The notes under the pieces: model-generated | Seen by the model: only the letters and a program-made list of their open reading frames with translations | Database searches by the model: none | Told to the model about the DNA's origin: nothing | IMG/VR virus record: IMGVR_UViG_3300025886_000032 | Span: 1-54,569 of that record | Origin: a virus | Strand: one strand, 5' to 3' | DNA length: 54,569 nt | In this document: positions 7,593 to 14,087 of the stretch, piece after piece | Layout of the letters: each line of letters begins with the position of its first letter | Numbering within the stretch: position 1 is the stretch's first letter | Program-made: the position numbers and the translations under genes

Positions 7593-7759
7593 TGTATTAT
7601 TCCTTGTTTTAATAAGTTTTGTGCTGTTCTACCAAACCAGCCTTGCAATTTATATGCAAGACCAGTATCGTGTAAATGCTGCCAAGCATCTATTACTTGT
7701 TCTTCTGATTCAGCTGGTATAAAACCTTCAGCTAAACCCGTTGCTTCATAATCATTCAT
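7589..7759 (-). CDS. Small phage protein with LQGWFGRTAQNLL motif (56 aa)
   Basis: I start it at the ATG at 7759 (MNDYEATGLAEGF), overlapping the ligase stop by 8 nt; a longer frame would run far into the ligase. The segment WQHLHDTGLAYKLQGWFGRT followed by AQNLLKQGII matches a small protein I recognise from many unrelated phages, where a helix with 'TGxAWxLQGxYGRxAxxLIxxGxI' is conserved. Its function is unknown. Confidence 0.65.
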   Translation of the reverse strand: MNDYEATGLAEGFIPAESEEQVIDAWQHLHDTGLAYKLQGWFGRTAQNLLKQGIIQ

Positions 7760-8600
7760 AGTTACGTATTGCTTTATAGTGTGGATGTCTGTAACTACCT
7801 GCTTTAGTTCGTTCAAAGTATGTGAATGTAGCATACTGACCGATGTAGTCGTGTATATTTTCTAGCATATTAGCTAAGTCTTTGTAGTTGTAGCCTTTAC
7901 CTGGAGGACAACCGAATTCATTACCTTCATAATCTTGCATAATGAACTTACCTAGTGTACCTTCACGCTTACCTTTACCTATTTCATAGCCAATAATTGT
8001 AGCTTCTGCATCGTGAAAGTCTTTAAACTTCATAAGATCCCATGATCTTGTACCTTTGTACTTGCCAGATGGTGTTCTGTATATAGAGCCTTCGTAACCT
8101 AGTTTAAGGTTTTTAGCATGAAACCTTTGTGCATCGTCAAAATCTGTAGCTAATCTAGTAGAAGTAACTTCTAGTATAGAGCTGTTTCTAAACAATGGTT
8201 CAGCTAGTAAGAATAAGTTTCTGTCCGTATAAGTGCCTATTGTCATACTAGCTACATCATACATATGGTATTGTACTAGTTCTTTAGCTTCAGCTCTATC
8301 AGCATCTGTTGGTTTTCTTTTCTTAACAAGAGATATAATCTTTTCAAAGTCATCTTTTAGACCGTGGTTATATAATTCGCCGTCAAGAATAGCTGTAGGA
8401 TTTTTTGCAAAGAAAGGCTTTAAAGCTTGTTCAATGTGTTCTACATTCATAAACTGATTATTAGCACGAGAGAACGCGCCTTTGGCAGTAAATAGACAAC
8501 GTACGCCGTCTAGTTTTGGTTGTATAAATGCAGGGTAATCTGCTTTATCTTCATTGTATTTATGCGCTAGCATAGCTTTAATATTTTCCTGATCCGTCAT
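7752..8600 (-). CDS. ATP-dependent DNA ligase
   Basis: 282 residues, a minimal phage-size ligase. Nucleotidyltransferase motifs in order: motif I KLDGVR with adenylated Lys29, motif III LDGELYNHG at 72-80, motif IV YEGSIYR at 169-175, motif V LMKFK at 189-193. A small OB domain follows (GYEIGKGKREGTLG ... ERTKAGSYRHP). It seals nicks in lagging-strand and recombination intermediates. It overlaps the 101-residue gene upstream by 23 nt. Confidence 0.93.
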   Translation of the reverse strand: MTDQENIKAMLAHKYNEDKADYPAFIQPKLDGVRCLFTAKGAFSRANNQFMNVEHIEQALKPFFAKNPTAILDGELYNHGLKDDFEKIISLVKKRKPTDADRAEAKELVQYHMYDVASMTIGTYTDRNLFLLAEPLFRNSSILEVTSTRLATDFDDAQRFHAKNLKLGYEGSIYRTPSGKYKGTRSWDLMKFKDFHDAEATIIGYEIGKGKREGTLGKFIMQDYEGNEFGCPPGKGYNYKDLANMLENIHDYIGQYATFTYFERTKAGSYRHPHYKAIRNYE

Positions 8601-8883
8601 TTAGTTTTTTATTTATTTTTTCAATTTTCTTTAGTATAATAGCTGCTTTTTCGTATTCTTCTTTATCTTCAAGAATCATCATAATAGTCTGCATTTTAGC
8701 TAGTTCACCTACTAACTTTTCTTCTTCGTTCATGCCGAAGTTATCAGTTACATCATTTATAACAAAACCATTTTCATATAGTTTTCTTACTTGATTATGA
8801 TAATCTTCATCCATTTGTTCTTGCTTTTCAACTATTCTATCGAATATTAGATCAGCTAGCATTTGTATTTCTTTTTTTGTCAT
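8578..8883 (-). CDS. Hypothetical coiled-coil protein (101 aa)
   Basis: 101 residues, mostly charged helix (Glu/Lys-rich). The C-terminal helix EDKEEYEKAAIILKKIEKI resembles the UVR/UvrB-C contact helix pattern (E-x-x-E-Y-E-x-A-A-x-x-L), a motif seen in small phage proteins next to replication genes. The ATG at 8883 is 6 nt after promoter-like element 2, so this gene may start the transcript that carries the ligase. Confidence 0.6.
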   Translation of the reverse strand: MTKKEIQMLADLIFDRIVEKQEQMDEDYHNQVRKLYENGFVINDVTDNFGMNEEEKLVGELAKMQTIMMILEDKEEYEKAAIILKKIEKINKKLNDGSGKY

Positions 8884-8889
8884 AATTAT

Positions 8890-8920
8890 ATTATCCGTTA
8901 GTTATCGTATTTAGTTTGTA
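8890..8920 (-). promoter_or_regulatory. Promoter-like element 2 (TACAAA-19-GATAAT)
   Basis: Minus strand: TACAAA at 8920-8915, AATAC in the spacer, GATAAT at 8895-8890, 6 nt to the ATG at 8883. This copy is fully intergenic, so its conservation cannot be due to coding. Confidence 0.65.
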
Positions 8921-9136
8921 TTATACTGATTTTAGCTTTTTAAGTCTTTTATGCTTTTCTGCATTACTTAACTCATCCCAATCACTTGGTGGTTGCCAAT
9001 CAGGTATACTAGCTCTCATTGTAGCAAAAGCTATTTTTTCTTGGTATTTGACGGCCATATCTGATAGCTCGTCACCTTGTTTAGTTGATAGATCCCCTAA
9101 CAACATAAACGCTTTCATCATATTTATATTACTCAT
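8921..9136 (-). CDS. Hypothetical protein (71 aa)
   Basis: Starts MSNINMMKAFMLLGDLSTKQ. An internal segment IPDWQPPSDWDELSNAEKHKRLKKLK is proline/tryptophan then basic helix. No family recognised. It follows the 35-codon frame at 9129-9236 with an 8-nt overlap, and its start lies about 11 nt after the hairpin at 9147-9169, so the hairpin may act on its expression. Confidence 0.55.
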   Translation of the reverse strand: MSNINMMKAFMLLGDLSTKQGDELSDMAVKYQEKIAFATMRASIPDWQPPSDWDELSNAEKHKRLKKLKSV

Positions 9137-9236
9137 ACCACGAAAAGCCCGTACCTTTTGAGTACGAGCCTGACATATGAGTAAGAGCAGTCATTTGATT
9201 AGTGTCACGGTTATCCATCCGATGGGAGTTCGACAT
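9129..9236 (-). CDS. Possible small ORF (35 aa) ending SYSKGTGFSWYE
   Basis: Frame with ATG at 9236 (MSNSHRMDNRDTNQM) ending at a stop that overlaps the next gene by 8 nt. It has four internal Met and no recognised family. The end SYSKGTGFSW is encoded by a hairpin element whose second copy at 11216 would read SYLTGMGFSW in the same phase but has no ATG. This makes it unclear whether the constraint is on RNA or protein, so this is a weak gene call. Confidence 0.35.
   Translation of the reverse strand: MSNSHRMDNRDTNQMTALTHMSGSYSKGTGFSWYE
9138..9169 (-). terminator. Conserved hairpin, copy 1 (terminator-like)
   Basis: Minus strand: 8-bp stem GCTCGTAC with GTACGGGC (one G-U pair), 7-nt loop, followed by TTTTCGTGG. 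Copy 2 at 11216-11247 has the same shape with a compensatory pair change. The U-run is short for a strong intrinsic terminator; it could also be a leader structure for the gene starting at 9136. Confidence 0.55.
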
Positions 9237-9325
9237 TTGCCTATACGCTTTGTACCTCCATATCACACATATTATTTATTCGCTGAACATTTTCACATTA
9301 TTCGTGGAAACTAAACTACTATTAA

Positions 9326-9766
9326 CTAACTAACAGTTTCTTCAATTTCTTCGGCTTCTAAGCCATATTCATCTTTTAATTCTTGTATTTCAGCTGGCGT
9401 TAAGCCATAACCTTCTTCATCATTATTTTCAATAATGTCGTCGATAGTTTCACCAAAATGTTCAAGCATTGCATCATCCATGTATAAGTCATCCCATAGG
9501 TATTCATCCATATGTAATAGAGTTTCGCTACCGCCATTGTATTGTATTTCTTCCATAACAGCAGATGCTAGATCAGATTCATAATAGTATACGTTTTCAC
9601 AGATGTTTATATCTTTTAAACTATGAGTCAATACCCATACATCATAGCCATCTACGGTGGATTCATTGTAGCAATACAAGTCACAGCCATCATTAAAGCT
9701 GTCAGTTATTGTTAAACCAAGAGCTTTCTTAGCTATTTTAATCATTTTTTCTTCAGTTAGTGTCAT
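9326..9766 (-). CDS. Hypothetical acidic protein (146 aa)
   Basis: 146 residues with a very acidic C-terminal half (runs such as DDIIENNDEEGYGL and EYGLEAEEIEETVS). The N-terminal segment KKALGLTITDSFNDGCDLYCYNE is unassigned. The strong negative charge recalls small DNA-mimic or host-takeover proteins, but nothing beyond charge supports that. The stop lies upstream of a ~90-nt non-coding stretch leading to 9236. Confidence 0.6.
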   Translation of the reverse strand: MTLTEEKMIKIAKKALGLTITDSFNDGCDLYCYNESTVDGYDVWVLTHSLKDINICENVYYYESDLASAVMEEIQYNGGSETLLHMDEYLWDDLYMDDAMLEHFGETIDDIIENNDEEGYGLTPAEIQELKDEYGLEAEEIEETVS

Positions 9767-9771
9767 ATTAT

Positions 9772-9864
9772 TTAATTTAGTATTGAGACAGTTAGTAAAA
9801 TTGTATAGATTAATAGCGCTAAAACTGCCAATATTAGCGCTAAATCTCTTTTATCTTTATGCAT
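9772..9864 (-). CDS. Single-pass membrane micropeptide (30 aa)
   Basis: Starts MHKDKRDLAL and continues as one long hydrophobic helix (ILAVLALLIYTILLTVSIL). A short basic N-terminus followed by a TM helix gives a probable N-in inner-membrane peptide. It overlaps the 116-residue gene by 8 nt. The DNA contains two TAGCGCTA palindromes inside the TM-coding part. Function unknown; small phage membrane peptides can act in exclusion or lysis timing. Confidence 0.5.
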   Translation of the reverse strand: MHKDKRDLALILAVLALLIYTILLTVSILN

Positions 9865-10207
9865 TTGACTTGTTGATTTGCTTTATTGTATATAATACAA
9901 GTCTTTTTAGTCTTTCAGCTCTGTTCCAGATTAACATTCTGTTGTTTCTTTCAAATTCAACTTTGTTACCATTCCAGTTTATAGACTTTTCAATTGTCTT
10001 ATATTGTGGATTTAGTTGATAACAAGTATATATTCCACCATTTTTGTTTAGTATATTTTTTCTAATATAACCTGTTTTGTGTTCAGATATACAGTCACCT
10101 GTTGGTAATGTAAAGCAAGTTGTACCTCTTTTTATTTGAGATGGACTTGATGTATCTTTAGCACCTAGTGCTTTCAATGTTTCTAAAGCTAGTTTTTCTT
10201 CGTTCAT
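9857..10207 (-). CDS. Hypothetical protein (116 aa)
   Basis: Starts MNEEKLALETLKALGAKDTS. The N-terminal ~60 residues look beta-rich (GTTCFTLPTGDCISEH); the C-terminus is a basic helix (NNRMLIWNRAERLKRLVL). No family recognised. Two bases separate it from the 73-residue gene upstream, so they are in one transcript. Confidence 0.55.
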   Translation of the reverse strand: MNEEKLALETLKALGAKDTSSPSQIKRGTTCFTLPTGDCISEHKTGYIRKNILNKNGGIYTCYQLNPQYKTIEKSINWNGNKVEFERNNRMLIWNRAERLKRLVLYTIKQINKSNA

Positions 10208-10209
10208 AT

Positions 10210-10431
10210 TTATTTATTTATTAGCCATTCACCCCATATAAGTTGTGACTGAGTAAGATCATGGTAAAATACATCGCCAAATGTGCAAACAGATCTTAGC
10301 TCATCAATAGTTAAGTCAGAGTAATTGTTTTTTTGTTTTAGTTTATCAAATAACCAGTTTACAGATTCATACTCTTTAGCATTTTCTTTCAATTTGGCTT
10401 TGATATGTGGTTTTAATTTATCGTATAACAT
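10210..10431 (-). CDS. Hypothetical protein (73 aa)
   Basis: Starts MLYDKLKPHIKAKLKENAKE. Helical and basic at the start, then YSDLTIDELRSVCTFGDVFY. No family recognised. Its ATG at 10431 is 6 nt downstream of promoter-like element 3, which supports both the start codon and the gene. Confidence 0.6.
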   Translation of the reverse strand: MLYDKLKPHIKAKLKENAKEYESVNWLFDKLKQKNNYSDLTIDELRSVCTFGDVFYHDLTQSQLIWGEWLINK

Positions 10432-10437
10432 ATTTAT

Positions 10438-10468
10438 ATTATCTTATAGTGTTCGTATTTAGTTTGTA
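10438..10468 (-). promoter_or_regulatory. Promoter-like element 3 (TACAAA-19-GATAAT)
   Basis: Minus strand: TACAAA at 10468-10463, AATAC, GATAAT at 10443-10438, 6 nt to the ATG at 10431. The 5' part overlaps the last codons and stop of the 65-residue gene. Confidence 0.65.
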
Positions 10469-10656
10469 ATTTGTTTTTTAGTCATAGTTTTAACCTTTTC
10501 TTTTAGCTCTTTTGATATTTGAGTATAAAAACCAGGTGCAAATATAGATGTTTTACCTTCTTTTTCCATCTGTAATATATCGCTTTCAACTTGAGCTACA
10601 TAAAAAGTAAGTGCATCTATTATAAGATGTGACTCCATTCCGTTAAATTTCTTCAT
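10459..10656 (-). CDS. Hypothetical protein (65 aa)
   Basis: Starts MKKFNGMESHLIIDALTFYV; helical, with ESHLIIDALTFYVAQVESDI as the most regular helix. No family recognised. Coupled to the 50-residue gene upstream by TAATG. Confidence 0.55.
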   Translation of the reverse strand: MKKFNGMESHLIIDALTFYVAQVESDILQMEKEGKTSIFAPGFYTQISKELKEKVKTMTKKQITN

Positions 10657-10808
10657 TATTTTAAGTTTTCTCGTCTATTTACTAAGTATTGTTCAAGTGC
10701 GTTGTAGAAATCTAATCTACTATTGTTTTCTCTAATACGTTTTACCTCGTTTAAAGGTATATCGTAATCACTTGACGTTTGTTTTAAAAAGTTTAATGAG
10801 TAGTTCAT
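10656..10808 (-). CDS. Small hypothetical protein (50 aa)
   Basis: Starts MNYSLNFLKQTSSDYDIPLN and ends VNRRENLK. The pattern 'TSSDYDIPLNEVKRI ... FYNALEQYL' looks like a short helix-turn-helix-sized domain, but I cannot assign it. It shares TAATG junctions with both neighbours, which is good evidence for a real gene. Confidence 0.55.
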   Translation of the reverse strand: MNYSLNFLKQTSSDYDIPLNEVKRIRENNSRLDFYNALEQYLVNRRENLK

Positions 10809-11197
10809 TATTTTAGTTCTTGTATTAGTTTATGTATAATTTTACCGTGATTTTCATGATAAAACTCGAACCATTCGTCTTCAAATAGCTCTAAACCTGC
10901 TTCAGTTAAGTATTCTGTTGAGTCAAATACATAGTGTTTATTCATTTCATCACAAACTGCTTGAAATATTAAGTCATAAATGTGGCCATCTAGATCTTCT
11001 ATTATATTTTTAACAGTTTGATCTACCATTGCATGCTCAAAAGGATTTTTGTGTCGAAGTTGATGTTCAGCTATTGCTTTAGCTGTAGACTCACTACATG
11101 GATGAGTTCTGTTGTCTTTAACTTTCTCAATTTGAATATCTAAAGCTCTTTGATACTCTTTTGATTGTCTAATCTCGTTTAGTGTTCTTTGTTTCAT
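10808..11197 (-). CDS. Hypothetical protein (129 aa)
   Basis: Starts MKQRTLNEIRQSKEYQRALD. Charged, helical, with several aromatic residues at the C-terminus (DEWFEFYHENHGKIIHKL). No family recognised. It is the first gene after the hairpin at 11216-11247 (about 19 nt from hairpin end to ATG). Confidence 0.6.
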   Translation of the reverse strand: MKQRTLNEIRQSKEYQRALDIQIEKVKDNRTHPCSESTAKAIAEHQLRHKNPFEHAMVDQTVKNIIEDLDGHIYDLIFQAVCDEMNKHYVFDSTEYLTEAGLELFEDEWFEFYHENHGKIIHKLIQELK

Positions 11198-11215
11198 ATT
11201 AGTTTATTTTATCTA

Positions 11216-11247
11216 CCACGAAAAGCCCATACCGGTTAAGTATGAGC
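11216..11247 (-). terminator. Conserved hairpin, copy 2 (terminator-like)
   Basis: Minus strand: stem GCTCATAC with GTATGGGC, 7-nt loop, then TTTTCGTGG, exactly as copy 1 at 9138-9169. Relative to copy 1 a G-C pair is replaced by A-T on both arms. It lies 21 nt after the stop of the 47-residue gene, a normal place for a terminator. Confidence 0.6.
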
Positions 11248-11267
11248 TATAATTCGTCAGTTGTTTG

Positions 11268-11411
11268 TCAACTTGTTACGTAAGTTAAACCTTTGTAGTT
11301 AAACCACGATGTTATGTCATCTGGTATACTATCTATAGTGTAACCTTTTAATAATTTGCCATCTAATCTAATTAGTGATCTGTCGCTTGGGTAAAATTTA
11401 ATTGTTTTCAT
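11268..11411 (-). CDS. Small hypothetical protein (47 aa)
   Basis: Starts MKTIKFYPSDRSLIRLDGKL and ends YKGLTYVTS; probably a small beta-rich domain. No family recognised. Its ATG lies 6 nt after promoter-like element 4, which supports the call. Confidence 0.55.
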   Translation of the reverse strand: MKTIKFYPSDRSLIRLDGKLLKGYTIDSIPDDITSWFNYKGLTYVTS

Positions 11412-11417
11412 GTTATT

Positions 11418-11448
11418 ATTATCTATTAGTGTTCGTATTTAATTTGTA
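11418..11448 (-). promoter_or_regulatory. Promoter-like element 4 (TACAAA-19-GATAAT)
   Basis: Minus strand: TACAAA at 11448-11443, AATAC, GATAAT at 11423-11418, 6 nt to the ATG at 11411. It is embedded in the end of the 63-residue gene: it encodes YKLNTNTNR and the stop is inside GATAAT, as at element 1. Confidence 0.65.
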
Positions 11449-11610
11449 ATCTTGTATTAGTTTTCTTACTTCTGCACCTAGTTCTTGATTATTAGGATGT
11501 TTTATAGCTAGTTCTTTAACTACTAGTGCAAAAGTTGCTAGTAAAGATCTATTATCTTCTATTTGTTGTAAATCTTTATCCATAAAATCCCACTCTCTAT
11601 CTCTATTCAT
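11419..11610 (-). CDS. Hypothetical protein (63 aa)
   Basis: Starts MNRDREWDFMDKDLQQIEDN; helical, ending in YKLNTNTNR dictated by promoter-like element 4. No family recognised. The start overlaps the 56-residue gene by 8 nt. Confidence 0.55.
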   Translation of the reverse strand: MNRDREWDFMDKDLQQIEDNRSLLATFALVVKELAIKHPNNQELGAEVRKLIQDYKLNTNTNR

Positions 11611-11773
11611 TTTCTACACTTAAACTTATTATTAAATCACCTTCATATATTTTCTTAGCTTGCATTAGTGAGTATGTCCACTTTTGCCACTCTGTTCCAC
11701 ATTTCTGTGTCCAACCGTAGATACCATCTTGTATATCTTGAGCTATTGCTTCAATTTTTTGTTGTTCAGTCAT
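11603..11773 (-). CDS. Small hypothetical protein (56 aa)
   Basis: Starts MTEQQKIEAIAQDIQDGIYG, then WTQKCGTEWQKWTYSLMQAK; Trp-rich and helical. No family recognised. ATGA overlap with the MSYCRFEN-type gene upstream supports it. Confidence 0.55.
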   Translation of the reverse strand: MTEQQKIEAIAQDIQDGIYGWTQKCGTEWQKWTYSLMQAKKIYEGDLIISLSVENE

Positions 11774-11961
11774 TGTTTTTCTATTATTTTTTGTATATAT
11801 TCTTCATTGTCTATTATGTCGACGGCTAAATCTAGCAAATCTCGCAAACCGTTTAACTCATACTCATTTAAGTTTTCTGTTTCGCCATTATTTATTGCTT
11901 GTACACAATCATTTAAATCTCTTGCAGTATTTTCAAACCTGCAGTAACTCATATTGCTCAT
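11770..11961 (-). CDS. Phage protein of the MSYCRFEN type (63 aa)
   Basis: Starts MSNMSYCRFENTARDLNDC. The opening 'MSYCRFENTxxDLxDC' followed by a helix with LNEYELNGLRDLLDLAVDI is a small protein I recognise from many phages; its function is not known. It overlaps both neighbours by ATGA. Confidence 0.65.
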   Translation of the reverse strand: MSNMSYCRFENTARDLNDCVQAINNGETENLNEYELNGLRDLLDLAVDIIDNEEYIQKIIEKQ

Positions 11962-12110
11962 TTCTTTTTAGTTTTTAATATGTTAATCTCACTTTTTAAC
12001 TGGTGGATTTCAGTTTGACACTTTCTCATTTGTAGTTTATTACCCGTATCTTGGTAAAATTGATTCCATGAGTACAAATTTTGTAATGATTTAATCTTTT
12101 TTGCTATCAT
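11958..12110 (-). CDS. Small basic helical protein (50 aa)
   Basis: Starts MIAKKIKSLQNLYSWNQFYQ and ends in a Lys-rich tail (INILKTKKK). Predicted helix or coiled coil. No family recognised. It overlaps the next gene by ATGA and the previous gene by 20 nt. Confidence 0.5.
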   Translation of the reverse strand: MIAKKIKSLQNLYSWNQFYQDTGNKLQMRKCQTEIHQLKSEINILKTKKK

Positions 12111-12351
12111 TATCTTTTATTTTAGTTATTAAATTGTGTATTTCATCATAATTGAAAGTAGAATACACCTTATCTACTTCTTTTTGTACGTATTCGTACG
12201 TAAATTCTTTCATTGAAACACCAAACAGTGAGACAACTAGATCGCGAGGTGAATAACCATAAGGAGATTTATGTTTATTGAAGATCATGAGTTTGATATT
12301 ACCGTCACCGTAATTGATTGCTGTTAAGTTGTCTGTATTTATATATTTCAT
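12091..12351 (-). CDS. Hypothetical protein (86 aa)
   Basis: Starts MKYINTDNLTAINYGDGNIK. The segment SPRDLVVSLFGVSMKEFTYEYV is helical; no family recognised. The ATG is 6 nt after promoter-like element 5. Confidence 0.6.
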   Translation of the reverse strand: MKYINTDNLTAINYGDGNIKLMIFNKHKSPYGYSPRDLVVSLFGVSMKEFTYEYVQKEVDKVYSTFNYDEIHNLITKIKDNDSKKD

Positions 12352-12357
12352 ATTTAT

Positions 12358-12388
12358 ATTATCTTTTAAGTATTGTATTATTTTTGTA
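12358..12388 (-). promoter_or_regulatory. Promoter-like element 5 (TACAAA-19-GATAAT)
   Basis: Minus strand: TACAAA at 12388-12383, AATAC, GATAAT at 12363-12358, 6 nt to the ATG at 12351. Overlaps only the last codons of the upstream zinc-finger gene. Confidence 0.65.
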
Positions 12389-12809
12389 TTAATTTTGAAA
12401 GTTTTATTATATTATTATATTGGTTTTGAGATATTTCTAAATTATCTAAAGCTCTATTAATATAACGCTTTGCAATTTCTTCGTCAACTTCTAAATAATC
12501 AATGTAAGTTTTACCTATGTGCTCATAAGATTTATCGTTACCGATAGTGGTTAATGAACATCCATTTATTATTTTAGCTTTACGTTGACTTGTTGAACCA
12601 CCAGACATTGATCTTAGTATACCAAAACCTGCTCTTCGAGTAAGTTTACTAGCTTTGTCTGCATCTTCACGTGACATTACTTGAATAGTATTGCCAGTTT
12701 TATGATGGATAGTGTCAATACAACCGAGTTTTTCTTCAGTTGAACACTCGACACAGACGGTATAGCCAAGATCTAATCTTGCTTGTGGAATATTGTGGTT
12801 ACATTTCAT
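12378..12809 (-). CDS. Protein with N-terminal DksA/TraR-like zinc finger (143 aa)
   Basis: The N-terminus CNHNIPQARLDLGYTVCVEC fits the DksA/TraR C4-type finger (C-x-x-[CG]-x-x-I-P-x-A-R-L ... C-x-x-C), with C3 and C19/C22 as obvious ligands and His5 possibly replacing the second Cys. The middle (REDADKASKLTRRAGFGILRSMSGG) is basic and Gly/Ser-rich; the rest is helical. DksA/TraR proteins bind the RNA polymerase secondary channel, but this protein lacks the long coiled coil before the finger, so a polymerase role is only possible. The ATG is 6 nt after promoter-like element 6. Confidence 0.6.
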   Translation of the reverse strand: MKCNHNIPQARLDLGYTVCVECSTEEKLGCIDTIHHKTGNTIQVMSREDADKASKLTRRAGFGILRSMSGGSTSQRKAKIINGCSLTTIGNDKSYEHIGKTYIDYLEVDEEIAKRYINRALDNLEISQNQYNNIIKLSKLIQK

Positions 12810-12815
12810 ATATAT

Positions 12816-12846
12816 ATTATCTAACGGTGATTGTATTTATTTTGTA
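12816..12846 (-). promoter_or_regulatory. Promoter-like element 6 (TACAAA-19-GATAAT)
   Basis: Minus strand: TACAAA at 12846-12841, AATAC, GATAAT at 12821-12816, 6 nt to the ATG at 12809. It fills the whole gap between the two genes. Confidence 0.65.
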
Positions 12847-13068
12847 TTATTTTAAATCTTCATTAGTCATTGGTTGAAATAATTCACTTCTCATATACTT
12901 TACTATTTTTATAGTCATTTCATTGAATAAATTCATATAAGCGTCATTAGTTTCTGGGAAGTTTTCATGTTCCTGTAGTTCATATTCTAGCTCATTAGCT
13001 AGTTTTTCATATAGTGAGTCAACTACTCTCACAGTAATTTCGTCTTTTTCTTCGTTAGTTATTTTCAT
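12847..13068 (-). CDS. Hypothetical acidic protein (73 aa)
   Basis: Starts MKITNEEKDEITVRVVDSLY. Helical and acidic (ANELEYELQEHENFPETND). No family recognised. One base separates it from the gene upstream. Confidence 0.55.
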   Translation of the reverse strand: MKITNEEKDEITVRVVDSLYEKLANELEYELQEHENFPETNDAYMNLFNEMTIKIVKYMRSELFQPMTNEDLK

Positions 13069-13069
13069 A

Positions 13070-13288
13070 TTATTTATTTATTAGTAAATCTTCAGTTTCA
13101 TTTAATATATTTAAGTAGTATTCTGCATAAGTAGTATCCATACTTCCACTATTTAAATCTTCATATACCCAACTTTTAATGTATTGTACATTAGTAAGAG
13201 CTTCTTCAACTTTAGTTCCATCTTTTTTAGCTGTGTATCCAAGTAATCCACTTGCGATAACACTCATTGACATTATTATTTTATTCAT
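13070..13288 (-). CDS. Small protein with N-terminal membrane or signal segment (72 aa)
   Basis: The N-terminus MNKIIMSMSVIASGLLGYTA is a short hydrophobic segment that could be a signal peptide or membrane anchor; the rest is soluble (KKDGTKVEEALTNVQYI ...). No lipobox Cys. No family recognised. Confidence 0.5.
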   Translation of the reverse strand: MNKIIMSMSVIASGLLGYTAKKDGTKVEEALTNVQYIKSWVYEDLNSGSMDTTYAEYYLNILNETEDLLINK

Positions 13289-13299
13289 ATTATTTATAT

Positions 13300-13362
13300 T
13301 TAGTTTTCTATCATTCCCATTATTATTGATAGAGTTGTTAAGGTTATAATTATTGTTATCAT
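13300..13362 (-). CDS. Possible membrane micropeptide (20 aa)
   Basis: Frame MITIIITLTTLSIIMGMIEN, entirely hydrophobic up to the last three residues. The only support is the ATGA overlap with the 52-residue gene, matching the chain style of neighbouring genes. It may be a chance frame. Confidence 0.3.
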   Translation of the reverse strand: MITIIITLTTLSIIMGMIEN

Positions 13363-13517
13363 ATTACTTGTACTTTATATATTACTTCTTCCATTACTAT
13401 TCCTAGTTCTTCCATGAAATCTCTCATGTCGTCACAAATGTAGTTTTTATCATTAGTTAAATATAGTGGTTCTTCTATTTCACCATAGTATATTTCAAAT
13501 TCATAGTTATCTATCAT
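13359..13517 (-). CDS. Small acidic hypothetical protein (52 aa)
   Basis: Starts MIDNYEFEIYYGEIEEPLYL. Strongly acidic, with one small beta-like segment followed by a helix (DDMRDFMEELGIVMEEVIY). No family recognised. Preceded by two adjacent hairpins at 13539-13571. Confidence 0.5.
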   Translation of the reverse strand: MIDNYEFEIYYGEIEEPLYLTNDKNYICDDMRDFMEELGIVMEEVIYKVQVI

Positions 13518-13536
13518 ATTATTTATTTATTGTTTA

Positions 13537-13572
13537 AGACTACTTACGTAGTTTCGAGTATTAAACTCTCGT
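13537..13572 (-). other. Two adjacent small hairpins upstream of the 52-aa gene
   Basis: Stem ACTAC/GTAGT with loop TTAC (13539-13552) and stem GAGT/ACTC (13556-13568). They lie between the stop of the 55-residue gene at 13587 and the ATG at 13517. No U-run follows, so they look more like leader structures than terminators. Confidence 0.3.
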
Positions 13573-13586
13573 CAGTTAAACTTATT

Positions 13587-13754
13587 TTAATATCCCCATT
13601 TATCAACTTCAGATTCATAAGGTGGATTTAACCACTTTGGATTATTTACCATTTCATCATGACACCATTGTTTCTCGTTGTCACCAAGTTGTTCGTAGTG
13701 CATATCAAATTCTGACATTGCTACTTTATCTATTGTAGTATTTATATTATTCAT
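13587..13754 (-). CDS. Small hypothetical protein (55 aa)
   Basis: Starts MNNINTTIDKVAMSEFDMHY, then EKQWCHDEMVNNPKWLNPPY; acidic and aromatic. No family recognised. ATGA overlap with the 66-residue gene supports it. Confidence 0.55.
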   Translation of the reverse strand: MNNINTTIDKVAMSEFDMHYEQLGDNEKQWCHDEMVNNPKWLNPPYESEVDKWGY

Positions 13755-13951
13755 AGTACTTGATTTAGTAGTTCATAAACATCATCTTGTTGAGTTTTGT
13801 TTAGTGTCATGAAAACACCATTAGCTTCACCAGGATAATTTAGAACATGGTTTATACATTGTTGAGTAAGTTCAGCTTGATTTACTGTTTGATTCATTTC
13901 ATCAAAAGCTTTTGACCAAGACCAGTTTGAAGGATTATTTGGATTATACAT
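13751..13951 (-). CDS. Hypothetical protein (66 aa)
   Basis: Starts MYNPNNPSNWSWSKAFDEMN, then helical (QTVNQAELTQQCINHVL). No family recognised. The ~105 nt before its ATG back to promoter-like element 7 form an untranslated leader, unlike the other element-driven genes. Confidence 0.55.
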   Translation of the reverse strand: MYNPNNPSNWSWSKAFDEMNQTVNQAELTQQCINHVLNYPGEANGVFMTLNKTQQDDVYELLNQVL

Positions 13952-14056
13952 AGTTATTTATTTTATTTAGTTATTAATTAGTTTGTGGTGAGTCAAGTGT
14001 TCGTTTTATTTAGAGACGCTAAAGTATGACTATCAACTACGTCTGTTGTTTATTAT

Positions 14057-14087
14057 ATTATCTTTTAAGTATTGTATTTAATTTGTA
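14057..14087 (-). promoter_or_regulatory. Promoter-like element 7 (TACAAA-19-GATAAT), no adjacent ATG
   Basis: Minus strand: TACAAA at 14087-14082, AATAC, GATAAT at 14062-14057. No ATG lies 6 nt downstream; the next gene starts ~105 nt on at 13951. The intervening leader can fold at 14002-14041 (GACG/CGTC arms). The element overlaps the end of the lipoprotein gene. Confidence 0.55.

Noticed and set aside
11200-11267. Hypothetical peptide ending SYLTGMGFSW at hairpin copy 2
   Set aside because: No ATG, GTG or TTG start precedes it before an in-frame stop, so it cannot be a normal gene. The similarity is better explained as RNA structure.
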